A program made the translations under genes and the position numbers. Shown here piece after piece: positions 35,982 to 45,642 of a stretch of 64,000 bases of DNA; the stretch's first letter is position 1, and every line of letters begins with the position of its first letter. This DNA comes from Bacteroidaceae bacterium. GTDB taxonomy: Bacteria > Bacteroidota > Bacteroidia > Bacteroidales > Bacteroidaceae. The stretch is from the NCBI GenBank assembly GCA_024398715.1, contig JAKSIP010000001.1, positions 62,001 through 126,000 on the forward strand. Direction: 5' to 3'. Below the pieces are notes generated by a model. It was not told the DNA's origin. It ran no database searches and worked only from the letters and a program-made list of their open reading frames with translations.

Positions 35982-37005
35982 CAGTAAAACTGCAATAGTA
36001 ATACTTAACTGGAACGGAGCACCTATGCTGGAAAAATATCTTCCTACACTCATACGCTGCTCTGTCAGTCCGTATATAGAAATCATTGTTGCAGACAATG
36101 CGTCAACAGACAGTTCTGAAAGATTGATGCGCGAACAGTTTCCGCAGATCCCTTTTATCAGATTGGACAGGAACTACGGATTTGCAGAAGGCTATAACCG
36201 TGCGCTGCAATATGTCAAAGCAGACTATTATATGCTGCTCAATTCCGATGTGGAGGTTTCCATGGGGTGGTTGGAACCAATGATAACCTACCTTGACAGG
36301 AATCCGCAGGTTGCCGCATGTCAGCCCAAGATACATCAGATTGCAGAAAGAGACATGTTTGAATATGCAGGAGCAGCAGGAGGTTATATTGACCGTCTTG
36401 GATACCCGTTCTGCAGAGGCAGAATATTCGGTACAATAGAAAAAGACAACGGCCAGTACGATACCGATGCCGAACTGTTCTGGGCAACTGGGGCCGCCAT
36501 GCTTGTACGCAGTTCCGTTTATTGGGAAGCAGGCGGGCTGGATGCTGACTTTTTTGCCCACATGGAAGAGATTGATTTGTGCTGGCGCATGCGTGCAAGA
36601 GGATATTCAATAAGACTGGTGCCTCAGAGCACGGTATATCATGTAGGAGGTGGCACATTAGGCGCTGAGAAACCGTTCAAAACATATTTGAATTTCCGCA
36701 ACAACGCCTTGCTGCTGTATAAGAACCTTCCTGAAAATGAATTGCATAAAATAATGCGCCGGCGTTACCTGTTGGACATTGTAGCTGCTTTTGCCTACTT
36801 GCTCAAGTTCAAACCCGGGCACATGAATGCCATATTCAGAGCGCATCGGCATGCAAGAAAAATGAAAAAGCAATTTGCCGCGAAACGTGCGCAGAACATG
36901 GCCGCCACAACAGTAACCCGTATTGAACAGAGAGTCGGGTACAGCATTTTGTGGAAATATAGCATATGCGGCCACAAAACATTTTCTGAATTATTGAAAT
37001 TTTGA
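35974..37005 (+). CDS. Glycosyltransferase, family 2 (rhamnosyltransferase-like)
   Basis: A 343-residue GT-A enzyme. IVILNWNGAPMLEKYLP, VADNASTDSS, NYGFAEGYNRAL and LLNSDVEV are the donor and DXD segments, and HMEEIDLCWRMRARGY is the acceptor-side ED motif. Sugar specificity is unknown. It lies outside the main polysaccharide block, translationally coupled to mtaB by an 8-base overlap, an arrangement that suggests a conserved housekeeping glycan role; that is inference. Confidence 0.87.
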   Translation: MSNSKTAIVILNWNGAPMLEKYLPTLIRCSVSPYIEIIVADNASTDSSERLMREQFPQIPFIRLDRNYGFAEGYNRALQYVKADYYMLLNSDVEVSMGWLEPMITYLDRNPQVAACQPKIHQIAERDMFEYAGAAGGYIDRLGYPFCRGRIFGTIEKDNGQYDTDAELFWATGAAMLVRSSVYWEAGGLDADFFAHMEEIDLCWRMRARGYSIRLVPQSTVYHVGGGTLGAEKPFKTYLNFRNNALLLYKNLPENELHKIMRRRYLLDIVAAFAYLLKFKPGHMNAIFRAHRHARKMKKQFAAKRAQNMAATTVTRIEQRVGYSILWKYSICGHKTFSELLKF

Positions 37006-37023
37006 ATTATTGGAATAATAGAT

Positions 37024-38967
37024 ATGCACAAAAAAGGATTTTTATTGATTAATGTTGCAGTAGCCCTGCTGACGGGATGTCAGGACATAGACTCTCCGGG
37101 GAACTATTACACTTTCACCGGGCAGACTGTAGCTAGTTTTCTTGAGAGTGACCCCAACAACAGTTTCAGCCAATTCATTTATGTATTGAAAGGCTGTAAC
37201 CTATGGACCACACTCTCTACATACGGAACATACACCTGCCTGGCACCAACCAACAGCGCCTTTGAAAAGTACATGTCTGATCACAATATCGGTTCCCTGT
37301 CTGAGCTTACCTATAACCAGCTTGATACAATAGCCCGTTCCCACATAATGGAGCAGACTTTTTACTGTACTGACCTGATAGAAGGTTCAATACCGTATCC
37401 CAATATGCTGGACAGACTGTTGACCTATAGTGTTGACTCCTCAATGAACGGCAGTCAGGTACGTCTGAAACACAAAATCAACAAAACAAGCCTACTTCTT
37501 GAGATGGACGATACCGTTCAGAACGGGGTAGTGCATATTGTTGACAAGGTACTTGAACCCAGTACACAGACTGTTGCAGATCTCATCATTGCAGACACAG
37601 CCACCACATTATTTGCCCAGGCTTTGGAAATAACGCATTTCAAAGACTCGCTGACTGCCTTCATGGACCGTACATATATTGAACCTGGCGGAGATTCATG
37701 CAACACTCTCAGACCTATAAAGTACGGAGACATAAAATTGATATGGCCTGAGAACCGTCTGTTCAAATTTACCGGATTTGTTGAGCGTGACCAGGTATTC
37801 CGCAATGCAGGCATCAACACGTTCCAGGATCTTGTCAATTATGCAAATTCCATATACGATACGGACAATGGCCAATATCTTGCCGATGCCACCAATCTGC
37901 AGGATACAATGTTCCGTAATCCCAACAACCCGCTGTTCAAGTTTGTTGCATACCATTTTTTACCTGAACAGATGGGATACAATGATCTGAATGTTACCAA
38001 TACCGATATTGTAACAAATTACATCAAGAGAGACAAATACGATATTGAAGATTTTTATGAGACAATGCTTCCGCATTCAATCATGAGAATCTCTACACCC
38101 AACAAACCTGCCGGTGTATATATCAACCGCAAGGGTAGGGCTCCTGTAGAAGTTGAAGGCGTGCGCGTGGTCGCTCCAAGCGAGACCGATGCAAACCAGT
38201 CCGCCATGAACGGCGTATATCACTACATTGACAACATACTTGTATATAGCGACGATGTAAGGAAAAACGCATTGAATGTGCGCATACGTCTTGATTGTAC
38301 AACATTGTCTCCAGATTTTATCAATTCCGGAGGCCGTAACAGACCGGGAAACCACGAACAGAACAACACCTGTACCGCATTGAAAAAAGGATATGTAAAG
38401 AATTTCGATTTTTCAAATGAAACCCTGCTGCTTGTCCAGTTCCGTGACAGCTATTATTCCTGTTGGGAAGGAGACCAGATACTTGTGTTCGGTATATACG
38501 ATGTTACTTTCAAACTGCCTCCTGTGCCCAATTCCGGCACATACGAGATCAGATTCGGCTACTTTGCAGAAGAAACAAGAGGTGTGGTACAATGGTACTT
38601 TGGCGATGCTCCATGCGGAATCCCATTGGATATGCGTGTTGAAGGCCTTGACCCCAAGATAGGTTGGATTGCAGACTCGGAATTCAAATCCGATAGGGAA
38701 ATAGTTGCGCATGAGAAGACAATGCGTGCCCGCGGTTATATGAAATCTCTTGACAGTTTCAAGGCTCCGTACAGTTCTACAGACTTGCGTGGAGATTACA
38801 GAAACCTGAGACGCATTGTTACAACAGAATATCTTGACGCAAATACAGATTACACGTTGCGTTTGCGTCAGGTTATTGACAATCCGCAAGCTGTTATGCA
38901 GTTTGACTATATTGAGTTGGTTCCCAAGAACGTATATTACGGTCTTACTCCGGAAGATTTCCATTAA
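37024..38967 (+). CDS. Fasciclin-domain lipoprotein
   Basis: A 647-residue protein with signal peptide and lipobox LLTGC (Cys about residue 19). Residues 35-180 form one fasciclin domain (TYTCLAPTNSAF, GVVHIVDKVLEP). Residues about 185-415 look like a second, diverged one ending NGVYHYIDNILVY. About 230 C-terminal residues have no recognised family; they are beta-rich and may form a separate domain. Fasciclin domains act in adhesion in many organisms. It is probably exposed in the periplasm or on the surface. The ligand is unknown. Confidence 0.82.
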   Translation: MHKKGFLLINVAVALLTGCQDIDSPGNYYTFTGQTVASFLESDPNNSFSQFIYVLKGCNLWTTLSTYGTYTCLAPTNSAFEKYMSDHNIGSLSELTYNQLDTIARSHIMEQTFYCTDLIEGSIPYPNMLDRLLTYSVDSSMNGSQVRLKHKINKTSLLLEMDDTVQNGVVHIVDKVLEPSTQTVADLIIADTATTLFAQALEITHFKDSLTAFMDRTYIEPGGDSCNTLRPIKYGDIKLIWPENRLFKFTGFVERDQVFRNAGINTFQDLVNYANSIYDTDNGQYLADATNLQDTMFRNPNNPLFKFVAYHFLPEQMGYNDLNVTNTDIVTNYIKRDKYDIEDFYETMLPHSIMRISTPNKPAGVYINRKGRAPVEVEGVRVVAPSETDANQSAMNGVYHYIDNILVYSDDVRKNALNVRIRLDCTTLSPDFINSGGRNRPGNHEQNNTCTALKKGYVKNFDFSNETLLLVQFRDSYYSCWEGDQILVFGIYDVTFKLPPVPNSGTYEIRFGYFAEETRGVVQWYFGDAPCGIPLDMRVEGLDPKIGWIADSEFKSDREIVAHEKTMRARGYMKSLDSFKAPYSSTDLRGDYRNLRRIVTTEYLDANTDYTLRLRQVIDNPQAVMQFDYIELVPKNVYYGLTPEDFH

Positions 38968-38991
38968 GTATCTTTACTATAAGCAAATATT

Positions 38992-39633
38992 ATGAGCGAT
39001 TTATTTGATAATTTTGATTGTCTGGAGAATATCAAAAAAGAAATGACAGACAGTGCAAAGAACGAGTTTATAGAAAGTCTTGAATCCACTAGACGCAATG
39101 GCATAGACAAGGTGCTTGAAAAGCTTGAACAGCTGGGATTTTTTGAAGCACCGGCATCGACCCGTTTCCATTTGAATTATAAAGGCGGTCTGCTTGAACA
39201 TTCATTGAATGTAATGCATGTTGCGCTCATGTTGCGTGAACAGCTCCACCTTGAAGCAAAAGTGTCCAAGGAGAGTGTCATCATATCTACACTTTTGCAC
39301 GATGTCAACAAAGCTGAGATATACTACATTGAGAAAAAATGGCAGAAGACCGATGGCAAATGGGAAGAATATGAAACATACAACGTCAATTATGAACAGT
39401 TCCCGTTTGGTCATGGAGAGAAATCTGTCATCCAACTGTTACGCTGGGGTCTGGAATTGACAGACGATGAGATTCTTGCAATACGCTGGCACATGGGAGC
39501 CTGGGATCTGCCGTTCCAGAGTTCGGAACTCAAAGCCAACATTAACGCTGCAAAAGAAAAAAGCCCGTTGCTTGCAATTGTCCAGGCTGCAGACGGATTG
39601 TCTTCTTCCATCCTTGAAATTACAGAGAAATAA
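38992..39633 (+). CDS. HD-domain phosphohydrolase-like protein
   Basis: A 213-residue cytosolic protein. LEHSLNVMHVALML gives the first His, STLLHDVNKAEIYYI the HD doublet, FGHGEKSV and IRWHMGAWD later His ligands, and VQAADGLSSS the final Asp, fitting a full HD metal site. Substrate is unknown; nucleotides or cyclic dinucleotides are known for the superfamily. It lies 24 bases after the fasciclin gene. Confidence 0.8.
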   Translation: MSDLFDNFDCLENIKKEMTDSAKNEFIESLESTRRNGIDKVLEKLEQLGFFEAPASTRFHLNYKGGLLEHSLNVMHVALMLREQLHLEAKVSKESVIISTLLHDVNKAEIYYIEKKWQKTDGKWEEYETYNVNYEQFPFGHGEKSVIQLLRWGLELTDDEILAIRWHMGAWDLPFQSSELKANINAAKEKSPLLAIVQAADGLSSSILEITEK

Positions 39634-39715
39634 TCCAACAATCTTACGCGTTTTTCCGCCTTTTTGCGTAGGGTATGGTTATCGGTGTTCCAAATAGAGC
39701 GAAATTGACACAAGT

Positions 39716-41092
39716 ATGGACGTAGTAAAAATAATCAGTGATATAATCTGGAGCCCGGTATTGGTTGTTTTTCTGGTTGCTGCCGGCATATATTTTACAG
39801 TTGGAACCCGCTTTGTGCAGATACGCAAGATTCGTACCATGCTACGAATTCTATCTCCGGAGAACAGACGTAAAAAAGGTGATAAGATATCTTCTTTTGA
39901 TGCTCTTTGTCTGTCTGTATCAGGACGTGTGGGAACAGGCAACATAGTTGGTGTAGCCACGGCTATTGCCATTGGAGGTCCGGGTGCCATATTCTGGATG
40001 TGGATGGTGGCACTTCTTGGGGCATCGTCTGCTTTTGTAGAGTCAACACTGGCACAATTGTACAAGTTCAAATACAACAACATGTGGCTTGGCGGTCCGT
40101 TCTGTTACATCAGCAATGGACTCAAATGCCGATGGCTGGCAGTACTGTTTGCAATAGTGACAGTAATAGGGAACGGATTGTTTGCTACAACTGTCCAGTC
40201 AAACAGTCTGGCGGGAGCTGTCTTCAATTCATTCCATCTTGGACATGTGTGGAGCGGAATAATTCTTGCCTTTCTGATAGCCTGCGTTATTGTAGGAGGC
40301 AGAAAAAGAATATTCAACATGGCATCTGTTGTTGCTCCTGTCATGGCTTTGGGTTATCTTGCAGCTACTGTTATTGTTCTTGCATTCAACTGGCGCGGTA
40401 TACCGGCCGCTTTCGGCAGCATTATTACCAATGCTTTCGGCATCAATCCTCTGTGTGGCGGCATTCTGGGATCTACCATTATGATGGGAGTCAAAAGAGG
40501 ACTTTTCTCTAACGAGGCGGGACAGGGTACAGGAGCCATCCCTTCCGCATCGGCCGATGTGGAATATCCCGCAGAGCAGGGTATTGCCCAGTCTTTTTCC
40601 GTCTATATAGACACGCTGTTTGTCTGTACCTGTACAGCACTGATGATTCTTACAACAGGATGTTTCAATGTCATTGATCCTGATACGGGAGAAATGCTTG
40701 TTGCCAATGTTCCGGAATTGGGCGACAACTATGTGTCTTACACCCAGTCTTCTGTTGATAAGGCTTTCCCGGGAATTGGTGGGGGATTTGTTTCCATTGC
40801 CCTGTTTTTCTTTGTGTTCACATCGCTTATGGCATATTATTTCTACTCGGAAACCAGTGTAATCTGTATGTGCCGTAACAGAAGTCCCAAAACGGTCAAA
40901 CTTCTTATTAATTTGCTGAAAGCGCTCTTCATAACAGCTATCATCTATGGCGCTGTCAAGGAATCAAATCTGGTCTGGACCCTTACGGACATAGGTGTGG
41001 GCGCTATGGTATGGATAAACATCATTGCCATTCTATTGCTTTCCAAACAGGCCTTCAAGGCTCTGAAGGACTACGAAAACAACCATTCGTGA
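39716..41092 (+). CDS. Alanine/glycine:cation symporter (AgcS family)
   Basis: A 458-residue inner-membrane protein with about 11 TM segments. SVSGRVGTGNIVGVATAIA and GGPGAIFWMWMVALLGAS are the family signature, and GLFSNEAGQGTGAIPSASAD is a further conserved loop. It takes up alanine or glycine with Na+. The start is the ATG at 39716, 82 bases after the HD gene. No clear promoter was seen in that gap. Confidence 0.92.
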   Translation: MDVVKIISDIIWSPVLVVFLVAAGIYFTVGTRFVQIRKIRTMLRILSPENRRKKGDKISSFDALCLSVSGRVGTGNIVGVATAIAIGGPGAIFWMWMVALLGASSAFVESTLAQLYKFKYNNMWLGGPFCYISNGLKCRWLAVLFAIVTVIGNGLFATTVQSNSLAGAVFNSFHLGHVWSGIILAFLIACVIVGGRKRIFNMASVVAPVMALGYLAATVIVLAFNWRGIPAAFGSIITNAFGINPLCGGILGSTIMMGVKRGLFSNEAGQGTGAIPSASADVEYPAEQGIAQSFSVYIDTLFVCTCTALMILTTGCFNVIDPDTGEMLVANVPELGDNYVSYTQSSVDKAFPGIGGGFVSIALFFFVFTSLMAYYFYSETSVICMCRNRSPKTVKLLINLLKALFITAIIYGAVKESNLVWTLTDIGVGAMVWINIIAILLLSKQAFKALKDYENNHS

Positions 41093-41110
41093 AAGCTGGA
41101 GGGGTGCTAT

Positions 41111-41148
41111 TAAAAAAAAGCGGCCCACAAATAAAATGTAGGCCGCTT
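41111..41148 (-). terminator. Terminator of the GH10 gene (possibly bidirectional)
   Basis: AAGCGGCC (41118-41125) pairs with GGCCGCTT (41141-41148), extended by an imperfect CACA/TGTA. Read on the minus strand, the hairpin is followed by a run of eight Ts, and it lies 20 bases past the GH10 stop. It also follows the symporter gene on the plus strand. Confidence 0.88.
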
Positions 41149-41167
41149 CAAATATCTGACTATTTGA

Positions 41168-42406
41168 TTATTTCTTTTTCTTGAAATCCTTGATAAGGTA
41201 GTAAACAGCTTTCGGTTTGTACTCTTTATCGTATGGGAGAGGGTAGTTGTTCTGACCCAACCATGAATCGCGGTCACCAAGGTTCCAGAAAGTAACGCAC
41301 TTGATAACATCTTTGTGACGGCGCATAGCCTCGAACAGAGCAACATATTTGTCATTGAACTGTTTCTCAATTTCCGGAGTGATGTCAGTACCGTCACGGT
41401 TGAACTGCAGCTGACCGCCGGCCTCGTGGTTTACACGTACGTCAAGCTCTGTAATGTGGATGTTGTCAACAAGTTCTGAATACATCTCGATAGCCTTCTC
41501 AAAGTCTTCGATTGTCGGGTTGTCATAGATGTTGTAGTGACCCTGCATACCGATACCTGTGATAGGAGCACCCTTTGCCTGCAATGTCTTGACCATGTTG
41601 TAGATGTATGTTCTCTTTGCAGGTGTCCATGCTGAATAGTCGTTGTACATAAGGATAACCTCTTTCGGATCAACAACCTCTGCTGCAAACTGGAATGCCT
41701 TGAGAATGAATTCGTCTCCGCAAAGCTGATAAAGCTGTGACTGACGGAAAGACTTCTCATAAGCGCAATCAGGATCGTTGGCATCGCTCATACACTCGTT
41801 GCAAACATCAACAGCATAGATAATGTCTTTGTAACGGTTCAGTACAAAGTGGATGTGAGCGCGCAGACTGTCATAGAATTCCTCTTTTGTAGCTTTTACA
41901 TATACAGGTTCCATAACTGGAGCAGCATTTGCCTGTGGCTGCTGGCCGCGGCGACCGCCGAATCCGCCAAAACCACCGAACTGACGGCGCTCCTGCCATA
42001 CTGTATCGCCTTTTTCATCACGCTGAACAACCTGGTTGCCGTTCTCATCGTACTTGTTGAACATCCAGTTTGCAAACTGACTGTACCATACAAGTGTGTG
42101 GTAACGCATCTTGATGCCGTTCTTGCGGCAGAAATCTGCAAGAGCATCGGCCTGATCAAGGTTCCATACGCCAGGTGCAGGATGAATTTCGCCCGGTTTC
42201 ATGCAGTTCTCAGCTGTTACGCTGTTGAAATCTTTCAGAACAATTGCAATTTGTTCATCGTTGGTAATGTTACGCGGGTTAAGGGCAACACCAATCTTAA
42301 AGTACTTTTTGTAAGCATCTTTAAGACCTGATTCTTTTGCAGCATTGGCATTGGCGCAAACCATTGCAACTGCTACAAGAAATGCAGATTTTAATAATTT
42401 GTTCAT
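41168..42406 (-). CDS. Endo-1,4-beta-xylanase, GH10
   Basis: A 412-residue secreted enzyme with signal peptide (cleavage near ANA/A at residues 20-23). It cleaves the xylan backbone. The GH10 core shows NSVTAENCMKPGEIHP, RYHTLVWYSQ, acid/base Glu204 in VDVCNECMSD and nucleophile Glu320 in HITELDVRV. An unusual Gly/Gln-rich insertion lies at about residues 142-162 (QFGGFGGFGGRRGQQPQ), between two barrel elements. The ATG at 42406 is preferred over 42436 because it opens the signal peptide. A perfect -7 box on the minus strand lies just upstream. Confidence 0.93.
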   Translation of the reverse strand: MNKLLKSAFLVAVAMVCANANAAKESGLKDAYKKYFKIGVALNPRNITNDEQIAIVLKDFNSVTAENCMKPGEIHPAPGVWNLDQADALADFCRKNGIKMRYHTLVWYSQFANWMFNKYDENGNQVVQRDEKGDTVWQERRQFGGFGGFGGRRGQQPQANAAPVMEPVYVKATKEEFYDSLRAHIHFVLNRYKDIIYAVDVCNECMSDANDPDCAYEKSFRQSQLYQLCGDEFILKAFQFAAEVVDPKEVILMYNDYSAWTPAKRTYIYNMVKTLQAKGAPITGIGMQGHYNIYDNPTIEDFEKAIEMYSELVDNIHITELDVRVNHEAGGQLQFNRDGTDITPEIEKQFNDKYVALFEAMRRHKDVIKCVTFWNLGDRDSWLGQNNYPLPYDKEYKPKAVYYLIKDFKKKK

Positions 42407-42451
42407 ATTGTTTGATTTTAAGTTAAGTGTCAGCAATTATTGTATTAGATG

Positions 42452-42459
42452 CAAATATA
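42452..42459 (-). promoter_or_regulatory. -7 box upstream of the GH10 gene
   Basis: TATATTTG on the minus strand, a perfect -7 box, 45 bases before the GH10 ATG and inside the 63-base gap after panB. No convincing TTG lies 19-21 bases upstream, so an activator could be involved. Confidence 0.55.
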
Positions 42460-42469
42460 GTTAAAAAGT

Positions 42470-43288
42470 TTAATACTGCTCCGATTCGTTAGGGAAATTG
42501 CAGTTCTTTACATCTTCAACGTAATGTCCTACGGCATCGGTTATTGTAGTATAAAGGTCTGCATAGCGGCGCAAAAAGCGCGGGGTAAACCCTTTGTTCA
42601 TTCCAAGCATGTCTGCACAGACCAGAACCTGTCCGTCAACGGCACCGCCTGCGCCGATACCAATGATAGGAATGGTGAGTTCCTGAGCAACGCGTGCTGC
42701 AAGTTTTGCAGGAATTTTCTCAAGCACAATAGAGAAACAGCCTGCTTCTTCAAGAAGATGGGCATCGCGGATAAGCTTCTCGGCCTCGGCCTCTTCTTTG
42801 GCGCGGACTGCGTATGTTCCGAATTTGTTTATTGACTGCGGGGTAAGTCCAAGATGACCCATTACCGGAATACCAACCTGAATCAGGTGCTTGATGGCTG
42901 GCAGAATCTCTTCTCCACCTTCAAGTTTGAGGGCATCGGCATGAGAAACCTTCATTATTTTAACGGCGTTGCTGACAGCTTCCATCTCGCTTATCTGATA
43001 TGTTCCGAAAGGCATATCAACAACAACCAGAGCACGTTCAACGCCGCGTACTACGGATTTGGCATGGTAAATCATCTGGTCCAATGTGATAGGAAGGGTA
43101 GTGATGTTACCAGCCATAACGTTCGATGCCGAATCTCCAACAAGGATGATATCGATTCCAGCACCATCAACAATCTGTGCCATTGTGTAATCGTACGCAG
43201 TAAGCATAGAAATTTTTTCTCCACGCTCTTTCATTTCTCTAAGTCTGTGCGTGGTCACTTTTCTTTTGTCTTCTGTAATGTAGCCCAT
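42470..43288 (-). CDS. panB: 3-methyl-2-oxobutanoate hydroxymethyltransferase
   Basis: This 272-residue enzyme makes ketopantoate for pantothenate and CoA synthesis using methylene-tetrahydrofolate. [31 protein letters not shown] (metal-binding Asp), [24 protein letters not shown] and IGIGAG are all conserved. Length is standard. It lies downstream of the lptG-type gene on the same strand, across a 74-base gap. Confidence 0.96.
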   Translation of the reverse strand: MGYITEDKRKVTTHRLREMKERGEKISMLTAYDYTMAQIVDGAGIDIILVGDSASNVMAGNITTLPITLDQMIYHAKSVVRGVERALVVVDMPFGTYQISEMEAVSNAVKIMKVSHADALKLEGGEEILPAIKHLIQVGIPVMGHLGLTPQSINKFGTYAVRAKEEAEAEKLIRDAHLLEEAGCFSIVLEKIPAKLAARVAQELTIPIIGIGAGGAVDGQVLVCADMLGMNKGFTPRFLRRYADLYTTITDAVGHYVEDVKNCNFPNESEQY

Positions 43289-43362
43289 TGCAAATGATTT
43301 ATCTATTATTAATATAACAAATTCGTCTGATAGTTAACTCTGCCAAATGCTCTGCAAAAATC

Positions 43363-44472
43363 TTATCTTGGAGCTTTGAAATAGAGATATATGGCAATTG
43401 GAACAAATATGATATTAGGCAGCCACTCAGCCCAGAATGGAGACATGGCACCAGATACGGCAAATGTGGATGTTATGGATTGGAACAGGATATATCCGAA
43501 ACTCAGACCGAGTCCTATGGCAAGATAGAGTCCCATACCGCCTTTGCGCTTGCGACTGGACAGCGAGACGCCTATCAGAGTAAGTATGAAACTTGCAAAA
43601 GACATGGAAATACGCCTGTTGTATTCAATCTGGAAGTCTGTAACATTGCCAACACCGCGTTCTTTCTGACGGGCAATGAATTTGCGCAGTTCAGGCGATG
43701 TCATTGTTTCCTCCTGTTTCTCCGTTACAAGAAAATCTGACGGCTCAAGCTTGATTACCGTGTCAAGACTGAGACCTTTGGTAATAATCTCTTTGTTGCC
43801 GGACAGGTTGCGTATATTGTAACTGCGCAGTTCCCAATGGAAGCGTCCGTTGGCAACGGTATCGTAAGTGGCGGTACGTGCAGTCATGTGTGATACCAGC
43901 AGTTTGTCTTCAAATTTATCAAGAGAGAAACTGTATGCGGTATTGTTGTAATCCTCGTATCGCTGCATATAGGCTATCACGCCCGGTTCAACCTCTATCT
44001 GAATATTGCTGGCAGATAAAGAAGACGTGTTCCGCTCAAAGTACTTGTTGGTAAAAGCTACTCTGGTGCGGCTTCCAACAGGAATCACGTATGATCCCAA
44101 TGCAAAATTGAACAATGCTATGAAAGCGGCAGACAGCATGTATGGGCGCAAGAGCCGGTTGAAACTGACGCCGGTGGAGAACATTGCAATAATCTCCGAT
44201 CCGTCTGCAATCTTGGACGTAAAGAAAATTACGGCAATAAAAACAAAAAGCGGGCTGAAAAGACTTGCAAAATACGGAATGAAATTCAAATAATAGTCAA
44301 ACAGAACCTCTGATGGAGCCGCATCCTTCAATTTGTCAATATGTTCGTTATAGTCAAAGATAACTGATATGGCAATAATCAGTGCAATTGAAAAAAAGTA
44401 TGTACCAAGAAATTTCTTGATGATATACCAGTCCAGTTTATATATAAGTTTGAAGTTTCCCTTAAAGTTCAT
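43363..44472 (-). CDS. LptF/LptG-family permease
   Basis: A 369-residue protein with three TM segments near the N-terminus, a long periplasmic beta-jellyroll-like domain (about 125-265) and three C-terminal TM segments, the topology of the lipopolysaccharide export permeases. LDWYIIKKFLGTYFFSIALI and FASFILTLIGVSLSSRKRKGG are family-like. It works with LptB and a partner permease in moving LPS from the inner membrane. Whether it is F or G cannot be told. It follows tgt by 17 bases. Confidence 0.88.
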   Translation of the reverse strand: MNFKGNFKLIYKLDWYIIKKFLGTYFFSIALIIAISVIFDYNEHIDKLKDAAPSEVLFDYYLNFIPYFASLFSPLFVFIAVIFFTSKIADGSEIIAMFSTGVSFNRLLRPYMLSAAFIALFNFALGSYVIPVGSRTRVAFTNKYFERNTSSLSASNIQIEVEPGVIAYMQRYEDYNNTAYSFSLDKFEDKLLVSHMTARTATYDTVANGRFHWELRSYNIRNLSGNKEIITKGLSLDTVIKLEPSDFLVTEKQEETMTSPELRKFIARQKERGVGNVTDFQIEYNRRISMSFASFILTLIGVSLSSRKRKGGMGLYLAIGLGLSFGYILFQSITSTFAVSGAMSPFWAEWLPNIIFVPIAIYLYFKAPR

Positions 44473-44489
44473 CAGTCTCTATAAAAATA

Positions 44490-45632
44490 CTACAATCTCT
44501 GGGATAATTGTTTAACCATTTGACTTTTCCACGTTGTAAACGTATCGTCCAGAATATGTTTGCGGGCTTCTTTCACCAGCCACAGATAAAATGCAAGGTT
44601 ATGCTGAGATGCAATCTGAAGTGCCAGAATCTCTTTTGCCTTGAACAGATGGTGCAGATATGCTTTTGTATATAAGGTATCTGCAGCCGATGCCCCCTCT
44701 TCTTCAATAGGTTCAAAGCAATCTGCCCATTTGGCGTTCATCATGTTCATCACACCGTTTTTGGTAAACAGCATGGCATTGCGTCCGTTGCGTGTAGGCA
44801 TTACGCAGTCAAACATGTCAACACCGCGTTCAATTGCTTCAAGAATATTTACAGGAGTGCCCACTCCCATCAGATAACGCGGTTTGTCCTTTGGCAGAAT
44901 GCTGTTTACGGTCTCTATCATTTCATACATGACAGGAGCCGGTTCACCTACTGCAAGTCCGCCTATGGCGTTACCGTCCATATTCTTGGAAGAGATATAC
45001 TCTGCACTCTGCCGGCGCAGATCTTTGAACACACATCCCTGAACAATAGGGAAGAGTGCCTGATAGTAGCCGTATTTGGGTTGTGTGGAGTGATATTGCT
45101 GTACACAGCGGTCCAACCAGCGGTGCGTGCGTTCCATTGACAGTTTAGCTGCATTATAATCTGCATTTGCCGTAAGACACTCGTCAAAAGCCATCATGAT
45201 ATCGGCACCTATCGTGCGTTGCGTATCCATCACATTCTCCGGAGTGAACATAATCTTATGACCGTCTATGTGCGATGCGAACCTCACTCCCTCTTCTGTC
45301 ATTTTGCGCAGTCCGCTCAGAGAAAACACCTGAAATCCACCGCTATCCGTCAGCATAGGGCGGTCAAAAGAGTTGAACTTATGCAGTCCGCCGGCTTTTT
45401 CCAGAATGTCAAGTCCGGGTCTCAAATACAAATGGTAGGTATTGCCAAGGATAATCTGAGCCTTAATGTCAGTTTTCAGAACATCGACAGGCACAGCCTT
45501 GACGCTTCCAACCGTTCCTACAGGCATGAAAACAGGAGTCTCTATTACACCGTGATCAGTAAACAATTCTCCTGCACGCGCTGCAGAATAATTGTCCGTA
45601 TGATTACAGTAGAATGAGAGATGACTAAGCAT
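44490..45632 (-). CDS. tgt: tRNA-guanine transglycosylase (lacking the canonical zinc cysteines)
   Basis: This 380-residue enzyme exchanges guanine for preQ1 at the wobble position of GUN-anticodon tRNAs. TPVFMPVGTVGSVKAV, LTDSGGFQVFSL with Asp96, GGLAVGEP and MFDCVMPTRNGRN with the nucleophile Asp275 are intact. The usual zinc site, CxCxxC before the ...YxxAYLHHL segment, is absent: aligned positions are Gly313, Ser315 and Asp318, while the partner His344 in SQHN remains. The change is in frame and the flanks are normal, so it looks like a lineage variant rather than damage. It lies 10 bases after lon. Confidence 0.92.
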   Translation of the reverse strand: MLSHLSFYCNHTDNYSAARAGELFTDHGVIETPVFMPVGTVGSVKAVPVDVLKTDIKAQIILGNTYHLYLRPGLDILEKAGGLHKFNSFDRPMLTDSGGFQVFSLSGLRKMTEEGVRFASHIDGHKIMFTPENVMDTQRTIGADIMMAFDECLTANADYNAAKLSMERTHRWLDRCVQQYHSTQPKYGYYQALFPIVQGCVFKDLRRQSAEYISSKNMDGNAIGGLAVGEPAPVMYEMIETVNSILPKDKPRYLMGVGTPVNILEAIERGVDMFDCVMPTRNGRNAMLFTKNGVMNMMNAKWADCFEPIEEEGASAADTLYTKAYLHHLFKAKEILALQIASQHNLAFYLWLVKEARKHILDDTFTTWKSQMVKQLSQRL

Positions 45633-45642
45633 AACCTGTTGA

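Noticed and set aside
41849..42331. 160-residue plus-strand frame opposite the GH10 gene
   Set aside because: It mirrors the coding strand of a clear xylanase and shows no family pattern.
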